Below are positions 14,535 through 23,815 of a stretch of 35,107 nt of DNA, in pieces. A program made the translations under genes and the position numbers. The notes beneath the pieces were generated by a model. It did not search any database and was not told the DNA's origin. It saw only the letters and a list, made by a program, of their open reading frames with translations. Source of the DNA: Desulfocapsa sp. (lineage in GTDB: Bacteria; Desulfobacterota; Desulfobulbia; Desulfobulbales; Desulfocapsaceae); assembly GCA_013426795.1 (NCBI GenBank), contig JACDZF010000011.1:1-35107 (forward strand), in the 5' to 3' direction. The first letter of the stretch is position 1; each line of letters begins with the position of its first letter.

Positions 14535-16001
14535 ATGACCTTTGATATTGAGAAAGCCCTCCAGATCCTCGAACACGAGGTCCAGAACTACCAGGTTCCG
14601 GTGGTGGATCTGATTGCCGTCCAGACCCATGATCCGTTCAAGGTTCTGGTGGCCACCATCCTTTCCGCCAGAACCAAAGACGAGGTCACCGCCCAGGCCG
14701 CCGCCCGTCTCTTTGCCCGCGCCGCCACTCCCCAGGAGCTGGCCGCACTGGATGAGCCGACCCTGCAAAAACTCATCTATCCGGTGGGCTTTTACAAGAA
14801 CAAAGCCGCCTACCTGGCCGCTCTGCCCGGGGTTCTGGAGAAGAACTTCGCCTCTCAGGTCCCCGATGAGATTGACCAGCTCATCACCCTGCCCGGTGTC
14901 GGTCGCAAGACCGCCAATCTGGTGCGGGCCGTGGCCTTCCACAAGCCGGCCATCTGTGTGGACACCCATGTCCACCGGATCATGAATATCTGGGGATATG
15001 TGCAGACCACGACCCCTCTCGAGACCGAGATGGCCCTCCGGGAAAAGCTTCCCGAACGCCACTGGATCCGGGTGAATTCATTGCTGGTGGCCTTTGGCCA
15101 GGGAACCTGCCGACCGGTGGGGCCGCACTGTGAACGCTGCGTGCTGGCCTCTTTCTGTCCCCGTATCGGTGTGACCCCGCGAAAATTGCGGGCCCTGCCG
15201 AAGCAGCAGGATGCCGGGAAGGTGGTGCCCACCACCCCGATCAAGCGGATGATCTCGTGGAATGTCAATGGCCTGCGAGCGGTGGCGAAGAACGGATTTG
15301 CCGGGATTGTGGGCGATTTGGCCCCGGATATCCTGGCCCTGCAGGAGATCAAGGCGATGCCGGAGCAGCTGCCGGATTCGGTGCGGGAGATGGCCGGGTT
15401 CACCGCATATTTCCATCCGGCCCTGAAAAAAGGCTACTCCGGCGTTGCCACCTATAGTCGCGTCCCGGCGGAGACCGTCCGGGCCGGGATTGGTGACCCC
15501 CGCTTTGACGACGAGGGGCGGGTGCTGACCCTGGAGTTTGCCGATTTCTACTTTGTGAACTGCTATTTTCCCAACTCCCGCCATGATCTGAGTCGCCTCG
15601 AGTTAAAGGGGGAGTTCAATCTGGCCCTGCAGGAGTTTGTGCAGGGGCTGGCGGTGAGAAAGTCGGTGGTTATCTGCGGTGATTTCAATGTCGCCCACAC
15701 CGAAAAAGACCTGGCCAATCCCGCCGCCAATGTCAACAATGCCGGCTTTACCCCGGAAGAGCGGCACTGGATGGACGCCTATATCCATGCGGGCTGGCTG
15801 GACACCTTCCGCGCCTACCACCAGGAACCCGGCCGCTACTCCTGGTGGAGCTATCGCAGCAATGCCCGCGAGCGCAACATCGGCTGGCGTATTGATTATT
15901 TTTTCGTTGATCCCGGCAGCCGGGACCGGGTAATGGGGGCGGATATCCTCGATGATATTCCGGGCTCAGACCACTGCCCGGTGCTCCTTGATTTCCAGTG
16001 A
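14535..16001 (+). CDS. Fused endonuclease III - exodeoxyribonuclease III
   Basis: The 488-residue product joins two repair enzymes in one frame. Residues 1-210 are endonuclease III (Nth): helix-hairpin-helix LPGVGRKTANLV (119-130) with catalytic Lys125, catalytic Asp143 (CVDTHVHR) and a 4Fe-4S loop C-x6-C-x2-C-x5-C (Cys192, 199, 202, 208). A basic, proline-containing linker (about 211-237) leads to exonuclease III (Xth) from Met239: SWNVNGLRAV, Glu271 (ALQEIKA), GDFNVAH (Asp383, Asn385), WRIDYFF and SDHCP (Asp479, His480). All catalytic residues I can place are present. The glycosylase/AP lyase would remove oxidised pyrimidines and nick the site, and the Xth half would clear the 3' block. The ATG has a poor ribosome-binding site. 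The gene is not broken or a pseudogene. Confidence 0.93.
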   Translation: MTFDIEKALQILEHEVQNYQVPVVDLIAVQTHDPFKVLVATILSARTKDEVTAQAAARLFARAATPQELAALDEPTLQKLIYPVGFYKNKAAYLAALPGVLEKNFASQVPDEIDQLITLPGVGRKTANLVRAVAFHKPAICVDTHVHRIMNIWGYVQTTTPLETEMALREKLPERHWIRVNSLLVAFGQGTCRPVGPHCERCVLASFCPRIGVTPRKLRALPKQQDAGKVVPTTPIKRMISWNVNGLRAVAKNGFAGIVGDLAPDILALQEIKAMPEQLPDSVREMAGFTAYFHPALKKGYSGVATYSRVPAETVRAGIGDPRFDDEGRVLTLEFADFYFVNCYFPNSRHDLSRLELKGEFNLALQEFVQGLAVRKSVVICGDFNVAHTEKDLANPAANVNNAGFTPEERHWMDAYIHAGWLDTFRAYHQEPGRYSWWSYRSNARERNIGWRIDYFFVDPGSRDRVMGADILDDIPGSDHCPVLLDFQ

Positions 16002-16017
16002 GGTTCCGGGCCGGGAA

Positions 16018-16818
16018 TCAGCTGTTCTGACTGCGGCTGCGAACAATCCAGATCAGGCTGCCGCCCGCGATCATGGCCATGCTCAGGAGCTGGCCCATGG
16101 TCAGCAGGCCAAAGAGAAAGCCAAGCTGCGGGTCCGGTTCGCGGGCCAGTTCCACCAGAAAGCGGAACAGTCCGTAGCCGATGAGAAAGAGGCAGCCCAG
16201 ACTGCCGTGCGGCCAGCCCCGCTGATTCTGCCAGGGCCGGTACTTCTGCGACCAGAGAATGGTGAACAGCACCACGCCTTCCAGCAGCATCTCGTAGAGT
16301 TGCGAGGGATGGCGGGGCAGGGGGCCGCCGCCGGGAAAGATCATGCCCCAGGGCAGATCGGTGACCCGGCCAAAGAGCTCGCCATTGATGAAGTTGCCTA
16401 AGCGTCCCAGCCCCAGGCCGATGGGGATGGTCACCACATAGATGTCCGCCACCTTCCAGTAATCAATCTTCTTCCTGCGCAGATAGAGCCAGCCGCCCAG
16501 CATCACCCCGATACAGGCGCCGTGAAAGGACATGCCGCCGGTCCAGGTGGCCGGAATCTCCAAGGGATGGCGGAGATAATAGGAAAAATTATAAAAAAGG
16601 ACGTAGCCCAGACGGCCGCCCAGAACCACCGAAAAGATCAGGGTCAGGTTCAGGTTTTCAAAGAAGGGTTCCAGCTCCCGAAAGGCAAAGCGCCGGATCT
16701 GGCGCTGCACCAGAAAGTAGCTGGCCATGAAACCGAGGACATACATCAGTCCATACCAGCGAACATGGAGGGGGCCGACGGAGAACAGAATCGGATCAAT
16801 GGTGGGGAAGGCTATCAT
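16018..16818 (-). CDS. lgt: Prolipoprotein diacylglyceryl transferase
   Basis: The 266-residue membrane protein matches Lgt. It transfers diacylglyceryl from phosphatidylglycerol to the lipobox cysteine of prolipoproteins at the inner membrane, the first step of lipoprotein maturation. The signature GRLGNFINGELFGR lies at residues 138-151, with Arg139, Asn142 and Glu147; His99 in GGMSFHGA corresponds to the catalytically important histidine of E. coli Lgt. About seven hydrophobic segments are visible, starting YGLMYVLGFMASYFLVQ near residue 22. The last segment (LLSMAMIAGGSLIWIVRSR) ends at a basic tail. Its start is 10 bp after the mnmG stop, so the two are probably co-transcribed, and it faces nth-xth tail to tail with a 16-bp gap. 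Confidence 0.96.
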   Translation of the reverse strand: MIAFPTIDPILFSVGPLHVRWYGLMYVLGFMASYFLVQRQIRRFAFRELEPFFENLNLTLIFSVVLGGRLGYVLFYNFSYYLRHPLEIPATWTGGMSFHGACIGVMLGGWLYLRRKKIDYWKVADIYVVTIPIGLGLGRLGNFINGELFGRVTDLPWGMIFPGGGPLPRHPSQLYEMLLEGVVLFTILWSQKYRPWQNQRGWPHGSLGCLFLIGYGLFRFLVELAREPDPQLGFLFGLLTMGQLLSMAMIAGGSLIWIVRSRSQNS

Positions 16819-16828
16819 TTTTCGCTGT

Positions 16829-18757
16829 TTACCCCCTTCGTTCGATTTTCTTCAAATGCACCTGGAGCACCGAGATGGCCGCCGGGGTGATCCCCGAGAT
16901 GCGTGAGGCCTGCCCCAGGGAGCCCGGCCGGACGGTGGAGAGCTTCTGCACCACCTCATTGGAGAGTCCGGCCAGTCCTTTATATTCCAGGTCTTCCGGC
17001 AGGATCATCGCCTCCATCTTTTTGAATCGTGCCACCTGTTCCTCCTGGCGCTGGATATAGCCGTGGAACTTGATCTGGAGCTGGATCTCCTCCCGTACCC
17101 CTGAATCGGCAAGCTCCTGGATACGTCCCTGAGTTTCAGGACCCAAGGGGAGTCGGGCCAACTCCCGAAGGCCCAGTTCGGGACGGCGAAGGAGCTCGGC
17201 CAGCGACATCTTCTGCTTGAGTTCCACGCTTGCCATGCTTTGCAGGGCGTCATTGACCTCGTCCTGGCCGGGCCGCACCGAGATCGATTCAAGGAACTGC
17301 ACTCCCTGCTCAATGGCCGCCTGTTTTTTCTCATACCGCTGATAGTCTTCGTCACTGAGCAGGCCGATATTATGGCCGATGCGGCAGAGGCGGGTGTCGG
17401 CGTTATCCTCGCGCAGCAGGAGGCGGTATTCGGCCCGGGAGGTGAAGAGCCGGTAGGGCTCCTTGGTGCCGCAGGTGATCAGATCATCGATGAGGACCCC
17501 GATATAGGCCTGGGAACGGTCCAGCACCAGGGGCTCCTGCCCGCGCACGGAATGGACGGCATTGATGGCCGCCATCAGCCCTTGCGCCGCGGCCTCCTCG
17601 TAACCGGAGGTGCCGTTGATCTGGCCGGCGAGGAACAGGCCGCGGATGCGCTTGGTCTCCAGCGAGGCCTTGAGTTCCAGGGGGTCAACATAGTCATACT
17701 CAATGGCATAGCCGGGGCGGATAATCCGGGCCTGCTCCAGCCCCTTGATACTGCGGAGCATGGCGACCTGGGTGGACAGCGGCAGGCTGGTGGGCAGACC
17801 GTTGGGATAGACCTCGGTGGTGTCCAGCCCCTCGGGTTCGAGGAAGACCTGATGCCGGTTCTTTTCCGGGAAGCGCATGACCTTGTCCTCGATGGAGGGG
17901 CAGTAGCGGGCCCCGATCCCTTCGATGATTCCCGCGTACATGGGAGAGCGGTCAATGCCGGCACGGATGACCGCATGGGTCTCCTCGTTGGTGTAGGTGA
18001 TATGGCAGGGGCGCTGGGGCAGGACGTAGTCACCCTGGCCGGCAAAGGAAAAATGGGCCGGCGGCTGGTCGCTGTGCTGGATTTCGAGATCGCTATAATC
18101 GATGCTGTCGGCGGCGATGCGCGGCACGGTTCCGGTCTTCATCCGTCCCACCCGGAATCCGGCCTCCTTGAACCACTGGGCCAGGCTGGTGGAGGGATTG
18201 TCCCCCATGCGTCCCGCCGGGAAGTGCTTGAGCCCCACATGGATCAGGCCGTTTAAAAAGGTGCCGGTGGCCACCACCACGGCCTTGACCCGGATCTCTT
18301 CCTCGAGGGAGGTGATCAGGCCGCAGATCCGGCCATCTTCCACGATCAGGGAATCCACCACCGTCTGCCGGATCTCCAGGTTTTTTTGATTTTCCAGCAC
18401 CGATTTCATGCGCAGCCGGTAAAGCAGGCGGTCGGCCTGGGCCCGGGAGGAGCGAACGGCCGGGCCCTTGCTGGTATTGAGGCGCCGAAACTGGATGGAG
18501 GTGGCGTCGATATTCCTGGCCATCTCGCCGCCCAGGGCGTCGATCTCCCGCACCAGATGACCCTTGGCCAGGCCCCCGATGGCGGGATTGCAGGACATGG
18601 CGCCGATGGTATCGACGTTGATGACCACCACCAGGGTGCGGCAGCCCATGCGGGCGGCAGCCAGGGCCGCCTCGCAGCCGGCATGGCCGGCCCCGATGAC
18701 GGCGATATCATAGCTGTTCAGGAGCTGCCGGGACATGTCGGTTTGGTTGGGATTCAT
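16829..18757 (-). CDS. mnmG: tRNA uridine-5-carboxymethylaminomethyl modification enzyme MnmG
   Basis: The product has 642 residues, the usual size for MnmG (GidA). With MnmE it installs cmnm5 or nm5 groups on the wobble uridine of several tRNAs. The FAD-binding loop [11 protein letters not shown] is at residues 21-31. The family blocks [40 protein letters not shown] and [11 protein letters not shown] follow, and the conserved [14 protein letters not shown] lies in the middle third. The start at Met1 (MNPNQTD) is possible; Met8 at 18736 fits the family equally well. It heads an operon with lgt. Its partner mnmE lies 5 kb away on the other strand. Confidence 0.97.
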   Translation of the reverse strand: MNPNQTDMSRQLLNSYDIAVIGAGHAGCEAALAAARMGCRTLVVVINVDTIGAMSCNPAIGGLAKGHLVREIDALGGEMARNIDATSIQFRRLNTSKGPAVRSSRAQADRLLYRLRMKSVLENQKNLEIRQTVVDSLIVEDGRICGLITSLEEEIRVKAVVVATGTFLNGLIHVGLKHFPAGRMGDNPSTSLAQWFKEAGFRVGRMKTGTVPRIAADSIDYSDLEIQHSDQPPAHFSFAGQGDYVLPQRPCHITYTNEETHAVIRAGIDRSPMYAGIIEGIGARYCPSIEDKVMRFPEKNRHQVFLEPEGLDTTEVYPNGLPTSLPLSTQVAMLRSIKGLEQARIIRPGYAIEYDYVDPLELKASLETKRIRGLFLAGQINGTSGYEEAAAQGLMAAINAVHSVRGQEPLVLDRSQAYIGVLIDDLITCGTKEPYRLFTSRAEYRLLLREDNADTRLCRIGHNIGLLSDEDYQRYEKKQAAIEQGVQFLESISVRPGQDEVNDALQSMASVELKQKMSLAELLRRPELGLRELARLPLGPETQGRIQELADSGVREEIQLQIKFHGYIQRQEEQVARFKKMEAMILPEDLEYKGLAGLSNEVVQKLSTVRPGSLGQASRISGITPAAISVLQVHLKKIERRG

Positions 18758-18884
18758 TTCGTTCCAAGGTTTTTTTTGTTTCAGCCATCAGGGGGATGGG
18801 CGTTCTGGTGCGAAGAGAGATGATCCAGGGCACGGCTGGGGGACAAATGGAGGCCATGGCAGCGTGCAAGGCCGGGGACTTCTT

Positions 18885-19727
18885 TCAGGCCCCATTGGTT
18901 TCTTTCTTCCACCAGATCAAGGCCCAGCGCGGGGGATGCCGGCGGCGGATGGTAATCCCGGTGCCGCCGGCAGGGATAATCAGCGAGCGGATATATTTTT
19001 CCAGGGCCGCCATTTCCGTGGCCGTCAGATCCTTGAGCATCCAGCCGTAGTTCTGCAGGGCCTCTTCCATATCGGCAAAGACCAGGTCCTGTTCCAGTTG
19101 CAGGATATCAATGGAGGGATGAATCCCCATGCTGTAGAGCATGTTGATGGTAAAGATATAATCCGGGCCGGACTGAAACTCCCTGCCGGTGGCGGCGAAG
19201 GCGCCGGGATCAAAGGGCGTGGGGGCTATGCGGTCAGCGATAAAGACATATCCTTTGGCATACCCATTGAGCTTCTCCAGGGCTGCGTGCAGGTCTGCCA
19301 CGGCCATGGAGCGCGAGGCAATGACGATATCGTGGGGGATTATTCCCAGCTGCTGCCAGTCGTCTTCCCAGGCCCCTTTGATCGTCTGGATATTTTCAAT
19401 ATTTTCGGTCCTGGCTGTCTCCCTCAGGGCCTCCAGCATCCCGACTGAGTAATCAACGGCGGTGACCGAGCGCACCCTGGCCGCCAGGGGCAGGGCCAGG
19501 GTTCCCGGGCCGGATCCCATATCCAGAACGGTGAGATCCGGCCTGAGGGGTAATTTGGCGAGCAGCATCGAGGCATAGGGTGATCCCGAATTCCTGGATG
19601 CAAAGGATTTGGCCTTCTTGTCCCAGTCCGAGGCGCCTTTGCTGGACCATGATTTCTGTTTTCTCGCGTTTTGCCAGAGCAGATTCCAATCAATATCGGC
19701 GAGGACTGTTTCAGGGGGTATGGACAT
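18885..19727 (-). CDS. Class I SAM-dependent methyltransferase
   Basis: From the ATG at 19727 the product is 280 residues (MSIPPETVLADIDWNLLWQN); the open frame continues 65 codons upstream without similarity. The Rossmann SAM-binding loop LTVLDMGSGPGTLALPLA (about residues 70-87) and the second motif SVTAVDYSVGMLEALRETA (about 91-109) are clear. Later DIVIASRSMAVADLHAALEK contains motif IV. The N-terminal WDKKAKSFASRN opening is common in methyltransferases of anaerobic bacteria and methanogens. The substrate is not predictable from sequence. It lies 127 bp before mnmG on the same strand and is divergent from rpmH, so it may share a promoter region with the latter. Confidence 0.8.
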   Translation of the reverse strand: MSIPPETVLADIDWNLLWQNARKQKSWSSKGASDWDKKAKSFASRNSGSPYASMLLAKLPLRPDLTVLDMGSGPGTLALPLAARVRSVTAVDYSVGMLEALRETARTENIENIQTIKGAWEDDWQQLGIIPHDIVIASRSMAVADLHAALEKLNGYAKGYVFIADRIAPTPFDPGAFAATGREFQSGPDYIFTINMLYSMGIHPSIDILQLEQDLVFADMEEALQNYGWMLKDLTATEMAALEKYIRSLIIPAGGTGITIRRRHPPRWALIWWKKETNGA

Positions 19728-20104
19728 GGGGGCACCGTAAAAAGTGAGAGAAGCGGAAGCTCTGAGTGAAAATCTGTCAGACAGACTCCCCGCATGGAGA
19801 GGCCGCTGACAAGGGAGGCGGGCAGGGAAACTTCCGGTTAAGGAAGGAAAAATAGCACAGCTTGCCGGCTTGTGCAAGGGAAGCTCGAAAGTGCCATGAA
19901 AATGTTTGACAGTTCCCGGCATCTGTGTTTATAATCATTCCTTTATTTTTATCTTCTGCGCCATGCTCTCCTTCGCCGTTGAGCCGTGCAGGGGAATCAG
20001 TGCCGGAAACATCATCCATTCCTTCTTCAGAGGTTTCGTTTGCCGGTTGCTGCCATCAGAAACATTTCATGGGTTTCATGAATATCATCGTTCAGGAGTA
20101 AAGA
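19728..20104. other. Intergenic region between the methyltransferase gene and rpmH
   Basis: This 377-bp stretch holds the rpmH promoter (19906-19935) and about 170 bp of leader. In many bacteria dnaA and oriC sit next to rpmH, but I see no DnaA box (TTATCCACA or close) or GATC/AT-rich cluster here, and no dnaA gene. An origin at this place is not supported. Confidence 0.6.
19906..19935 (+). promoter_or_regulatory. Consensus sigma-70 promoter upstream of rpmH
   Basis: A perfect -35 TTGACA (19906-19911) is separated by 18 bp from a perfect -10 TATAAT (19930-19935). It points toward rpmH, leaving an untranslated leader of about 160 nt. It likely drives rpmH-rnpA-yidD and perhaps the rest of the cluster. 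Confidence 0.8.
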
Positions 20105-20242
20105 ATGAGTAAGCGAACTTTTCAGCCAAGCAATATCAAACGAAAACGGAAACATGGTTTTCGCGCACGCATGAGCACCGCTGCCGGTCGTGCCATATTA
20201 AGTGCTCGCCGGGCCAGGGGACGGAAGCGGCTGTCGGCCTGA
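20105..20242 (+). CDS. rpmH: 50S ribosomal protein L34
   Basis: The 45-residue basic protein starts [20 protein letters not shown] and continues [20 protein letters not shown], ending KRLSA. It is a full-length, textbook L34: the 'KRT.QPS..KR.R.HGFR.RM.T..GR..L..RR..GR..L' pattern is complete. L34 is a small protein of the large ribosomal subunit that binds 23S rRNA. It heads the conserved rpmH-rnpA-yidD-yidC cluster and rnpA begins about 10 bp downstream. GGAGTAAAG precedes the ATG as a ribosome-binding site. Confidence 0.98.
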   Translation: MSKRTFQPSNIKRKRKHGFRARMSTAAGRAILSARRARGRKRLSA

Positions 20243-20252
20243 TCGTGAAGTG

Positions 20253-20588
20253 GTGTTTACGCTCCGAAAGACCCATCTGCTGCGGAGCGGGCTGGAGTTT
20301 GAACAGGTCTATAAGCAGGGAAAACGCAGGTCTGGCCCAGGTTTTTCCCTGATTTTCAGCCCCAACAAGCTCGGATTCAGCAGGCTTGGAATCAGTGTGC
20401 ACAGGCAGATCAGAGGGGCCGTAAAGAGAAATCGAATCAAACGAATAATCCGGGAGTCATTTCGGCTGAATCGGGAAATATACCCGCAGGGTGCCGATAT
20501 TATTTTTGCCGTTCGTCCGGCCATGGAACTTGACTCTCCAGCTCAAATCACCGGGGCGGTGGACGTTGCCTGCGGTCAAGCAAGGTAG
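20253..20588 (+). CDS. rnpA: Ribonuclease P protein component
   Basis: The product is 111 residues from the GTG at 20253 ([20 protein letters not shown]); another GTG at 20250 would add one residue, and an ATG 17 codons earlier lies inside rpmH. RnpA is the basic cofactor of the catalytic RNA M1, which removes 5' leaders of pre-tRNAs. The family landmarks are visible: 'F.LRK...L..G..F..VY..G', the [20 protein letters not shown] segment, and the RNR motif [13 protein letters not shown]. The N-terminal FTLRK is standard. GTG start and tight spacing to rpmH are common for this gene. Confidence 0.95.
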   Translation: MFTLRKTHLLRSGLEFEQVYKQGKRRSGPGFSLIFSPNKLGFSRLGISVHRQIRGAVKRNRIKRIIRESFRLNREIYPQGADIIFAVRPAMELDSPAQITGAVDVACGQAR

Positions 20589-20608
20589 CGCCTTTCAGGC
20601 TTTCTGCC

Positions 20609-20836
20609 ATGAACATGGATTCGCCCGTAAAGAAAATTCTTGTCTGGTTTATTCGAGGGTATCAATATCTTATCTCTCCCCTGCTTCCCCCCAGCTGTCG
20701 CTTTACTCCCACCTGCTCAATCTATGCGATTGAGGCGTTAGAACGTTATGGCGCGTGGCGCGGCAGCCTCCTTGCGGCTCGCCGTCTGTTACGGTGTCAC
20801 CCTTTCTGCCGGGGTGGGTATGATCCCGTTCCATAA
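20609..20836 (+). CDS. yidD: Membrane protein insertion efficiency factor YidD
   Basis: The 75-residue protein fits Yid[21 protein letters not shown] is the amphipathic helix, [20 protein letters not shown] is the family signature with its cysteines, and a [13 protein letters not shown] end is standard. YidD aids membrane protein insertion together with YidC and SecYEG. It lies 21 bp after rnpA and 115 bp before yidC, in the classic order. A second possible start (Met3, 20615) would shorten it by two residues. A palindrome follows at 20844-20859. Confidence 0.95.
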   Translation: MNMDSPVKKILVWFIRGYQYLISPLLPPSCRFTPTCSIYAIEALERYGAWRGSLLAARRLLRCHPFCRGGYDPVP

Positions 20837-20843
20837 GGTCGGC

Positions 20844-20859
20844 CCTCCTTCGAAGGAGG
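20844..20859 (+). repeat. Palindrome between yidD and yidC
   Basis: CCTCCTTCGAAGGAGG is a perfect 16-bp palindrome 8 bp after the yidD stop. As RNA it forms a stem with a small TTCGAA loop region, and its right arm holds an AGGAGG Shine-Dalgarno-like sequence. There is no T-run, so it is not a typical terminator; mRNA stability or partial attenuation is possible. Confidence 0.55.
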
Positions 20860-20951
20860 ATGACTGGTTGTGCCTGATCTCTAGAGGAGACCAGAACATT
20901 GTGTTGGATATGCGCTCTGCTGGCTGGAGTAAATTCATTTAGGAACTTGGT

Positions 20952-22634
20952 ATGGATACCTATAGAGCACTACTGGCTGTTGTTCTTTCATTTGTAATCC
21001 TGGTGGGTTATCAATATTTTTTTGCGGGTTTTGATGGCAAAAAAGCTGAACCGGCACCCACGACCAGCTCAGATACCTCTGCCCCGGCCCTGCCTGGTTC
21101 CCCCCCGGCCATGCAGACCTCCTCGCCCCCCAAAGAGTCGGTTTCGCCGCAAGCCCTTGCCCCATCCAGTGTGCCCGATCGAAAGGCTCGCGAGATCCTT
21201 GTGGATACCGATCTGTACCGTGCGGTGATCACCGAAAATGGCGGGGCCGTCAAAAGTTTTGTCCTGAAAAATTATAAGGAGACGGCGGCCAGGGATTCTG
21301 CCGGCATGGAATTGATCAAGACCTCTGAGAGCCAGGGTTTCCCCTTAACTTTTTCCTGGGGAGGAGTGGCCGCCGCCAACACTTTTTATCAGGCCAGTGT
21401 CGATAAGGTTCAGTTTCCCGATGATAAATCCCCCGGCATCCTCAGGATGAAGGGTGTCAGCCCCTCCGGTCTTGAGCTGGAGCGCACCTATCAATTTAAT
21501 CCCCAGACCTATCTGTTTGAGATCGTGGTCCGGGTTAAGAATATTTCGGCCAATCCCCTGCAAGGTTCTCCCCAGCTGCACCAGATAAACCTTCCCTTTG
21601 AAACCGATACCAATAGCTCCATCACCCAGCTTTTCACCGGTCCGGCCGTTTTCATGGATGGTCAACGTCAGGAATTCAGCGGCAAGGAGTTGACCGGGGC
21701 CCCAAAAACCGTACAGGGGAAAATCGAGTGGGCTGCCTTTGACAGCACCTATTTCATGTGCGCCATCCTTCCCGAAAACCCCGCCGGTACCAGCGTAACC
21801 ATGCAGCAGGCCGACAAGCTGGTGGCCATGCAGGTGGGCGCCTCCCTGGATGTGTTGCAGCCGGGTCAGGAAAAGGTCTATACCTACCAGGCCTACTTTG
21901 GTCCCAAAAGGCTGTCCCTCCTCCAGCAGATCGGATTCAACCTGGACCAGGCGGTGAATTTCGGCTGGTTTGACATCATGGCCAAGCCCACCCTCTGGCT
22001 GTTGAATTTTTTCTACGCCTACTTCAAGAATTACGGCATTGCCATTATTCTGGTCACCATCGTCTTTAAACTCGCCTTCTGGCCCATTGCCCAGAAAGGG
22101 CTTAAGTCCATGAAGAATATGCAGAAGTTGCAGCCTAAAATGGTCAAGCTCAAGGAAAAATATAAAGATGATCCGGCCATGATGAACAAGGAGGTCATGA
22201 ACCTCTATAAAACCTACAAGGTCAACCCCTTAGGCGGATGCCTGCCCATGGTTCTCCAGATCCCGGTCTTTTTCGCCTTGTACAAGGTTCTGCTGATGTG
22301 TATTGAGTTACGCCATGCCCCGTTCATGTTGTGGATTACCGACCTTTCCGCCCCTGACCGGCTGATGATCGGGTTCGATATCCCCTACCTCGGTGGCCTC
22401 CCGATCCTGACCCTGCTCATGGGGGCGTCAATGTTTTTACAGCAGAAGATGACGCCCACCACGGCTGACCCGACCCAGGCCAAGATCATGATGTTTTTAC
22501 CGGTAATGTTTACCTTTATGTTCCTGAATTTTGCGTCCGGCCTGGTTCTCTACTGGTTTGTCAACAACCTGCTGGCCATTCTCCAACAGTACCTGATCAA
22601 CCGCCAGTCGGCCAGTACTGCACAGGCCGCGTAG
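20952..22634 (+). CDS. yidC: Membrane protein insertase YidC
   Basis: The product has 560 residues, the Gram-negative long form. Residues 4-24 (YRALLAVVLSFVILVGYQYF) are the first membrane segment, followed by a Pro/Ser/Thr-rich stretch and a large periplasmic domain (roughly 75-335). The C-terminal insertase core starts near residue 345 with FFYAYFKNYGIAIILVTIVF and includes the conserved basic cytoplasmic loop AQKGLKSMKNMQKLQPKMVK, NPLGGCLPMVLQIPVFFALY and SGLVLYWFVNNLLAILQQYL. It inserts inner-membrane proteins alone or with Sec. It follows yidD and precedes jag, the standard order. AGGAA lies 7 bp before the ATG. Confidence 0.97.
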   Translation: MDTYRALLAVVLSFVILVGYQYFFAGFDGKKAEPAPTTSSDTSAPALPGSPPAMQTSSPPKESVSPQALAPSSVPDRKAREILVDTDLYRAVITENGGAVKSFVLKNYKETAARDSAGMELIKTSESQGFPLTFSWGGVAAANTFYQASVDKVQFPDDKSPGILRMKGVSPSGLELERTYQFNPQTYLFEIVVRVKNISANPLQGSPQLHQINLPFETDTNSSITQLFTGPAVFMDGQRQEFSGKELTGAPKTVQGKIEWAAFDSTYFMCAILPENPAGTSVTMQQADKLVAMQVGASLDVLQPGQEKVYTYQAYFGPKRLSLLQQIGFNLDQAVNFGWFDIMAKPTLWLLNFFYAYFKNYGIAIILVTIVFKLAFWPIAQKGLKSMKNMQKLQPKMVKLKEKYKDDPAMMNKEVMNLYKTYKVNPLGGCLPMVLQIPVFFALYKVLLMCIELRHAPFMLWITDLSAPDRLMIGFDIPYLGGLPILTLLMGASMFLQQKMTPTTADPTQAKIMMFLPVMFTFMFLNFASGLVLYWFVNNLLAILQQYLINRQSASTAQAA

Positions 22635-22754
22635 CTTGAGTTTCCTGGAAAATTACGGTCATTTCCGCGTTGACACCTTCTTCATTTGACCCACAGGGCA
22701 CCTCCGGGGCGGAACAAAAAGAACGTCCATCCCACGACCATTGAAGGATAATCC

Positions 22755-23780
22755 ATGGCTTCACGAAAAAAAGATTTTTTTGGCAAAACAGTGGCAGAGG
22801 CTATTAAGCAGGCCTGTGATACCTTGCAGGCGGCGCAGGAAAACCTGACCATTGAGGTGGTGGAAACCGGCTCCAGCGGGATCTTTGGTTTTATCCGCAA
22901 GAAGGCCCATATCCGGGCCTCCCTGCAAAAGTCCGCCCCTGAGGGTGAGCCTGCACAGGCCCGGGCTCAGGTGGAAGGCAAGGCCCCCCGGGAGTCGCAC
23001 AAAAAGATCAAGGCAGCTCCCGTGGTGGAGCCGGTCCTCGCCCCTCCCGAGGAGGCAGTCGTCTGTGCCGCCCCGGCGCCGACGCCGGACGCCATCCCCG
23101 CCGAAGATCTGAGTCAGGATCCGGATGTGGCGGTGGACGATGATGAGGAGGATTTTCCTGTTGTGGTCGCCGCCGATGAACCCCTCAGTGCAGAGAGTCT
23201 TGATGTCCTTCAACGGGAGCTTATGCTGCTCCTGGAATTGATGGGACTTCCTTCCGTGGTGGAGATCGAGGCCCAGGGCAGCTCGGTGAGATGTCATGTG
23301 AATGGAGACTTCCAGGAAGACCTCACCGGCCAGGAGGGAAAAATTCTGGACAGTCTGCAGTATCTGATTCGCAAGATTGCCGCCAAAAAGATCTCCGAGA
23401 AAATGCGGATTTCCCTTGATGTGGGTGGTTTTCGTGAAAAACGGCAGGACGAATTGCAGGATCAGGCCCGAGAGCTGGCGGCCCTGGTCAAGGTGGATGG
23501 GAAAACCCAGGTCATTCCCTCATTAAGTGCCGCCGAACGGCGGGTGGTGCACATGGCCTTGCAGGATGACAAAGAGATTCGCAGCCGGAGTGTGGGTGAT
23601 GGACTGTTCAAGAAGGTCTTGATCTATAAGCCCGGCAAGCCAAAGACAAAAAATACCCAGAATACCGAGGGCACTCCTGGCACCGGCACCACCACCGGAA
23701 ATGGCAAAAAACGCCCATCTTCCCGGGGCCGAAGGGGGAGGGGCAACAAGCCCCCCACGGACAGTGAACCTGCTGAATAG
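22755..23780 (+). CDS. jag: Jag/KhpB RNA-binding protein
   Basis: The product has 341 residues. Residues 1-52 are the Jag N-terminal domain (RKKDFFGKTVAEAIKQACDT, ending VETGSSGIFGFIRKKAHIRA). An Ala/Pro/acidic linker (about 55-140) follows. Then come a KH domain (LLELMGLPSVVEIEAQGSSV, ending QEGKILDSLQYLIRKIAAKK) and an R3H domain (SLSAAERRVVHMALQDDKEI then RSRSVGDGLFKKVLIYKPG). The last 40 residues are a Thr/Gly-rich and basic tail. KhpB proteins bind RNA and affect cell elongation and membrane-protein expression in Gram-positives; the role here is inferred. It is 120 bp after yidC and 35 bp before mnmE, AAGGA precedes its ATG, and the linker is longer than in many homologues. Confidence 0.93.
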   Translation: MASRKKDFFGKTVAEAIKQACDTLQAAQENLTIEVVETGSSGIFGFIRKKAHIRASLQKSAPEGEPAQARAQVEGKAPRESHKKIKAAPVVEPVLAPPEEAVVCAAPAPTPDAIPAEDLSQDPDVAVDDDEEDFPVVVAADEPLSAESLDVLQRELMLLLELMGLPSVVEIEAQGSSVRCHVNGDFQEDLTGQEGKILDSLQYLIRKIAAKKISEKMRISLDVGGFREKRQDELQDQARELAALVKVDGKTQVIPSLSAAERRVVHMALQDDKEIRSRSVGDGLFKKVLIYKPGKPKTKNTQNTEGTPGTGTTTGNGKKRPSSRGRRGRGNKPPTDSEPAE

Positions 23781-23815
23781 GCAGAACCAGAGACCGCTTT
23801 CCTGCAAGCCCCTCC

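Noticed and set aside
19728-20104. Possible replication origin next to rpmH
   Set aside because: No dnaA gene and no DnaA boxes are visible; rpmH neighbourhoods do not always contain oriC.
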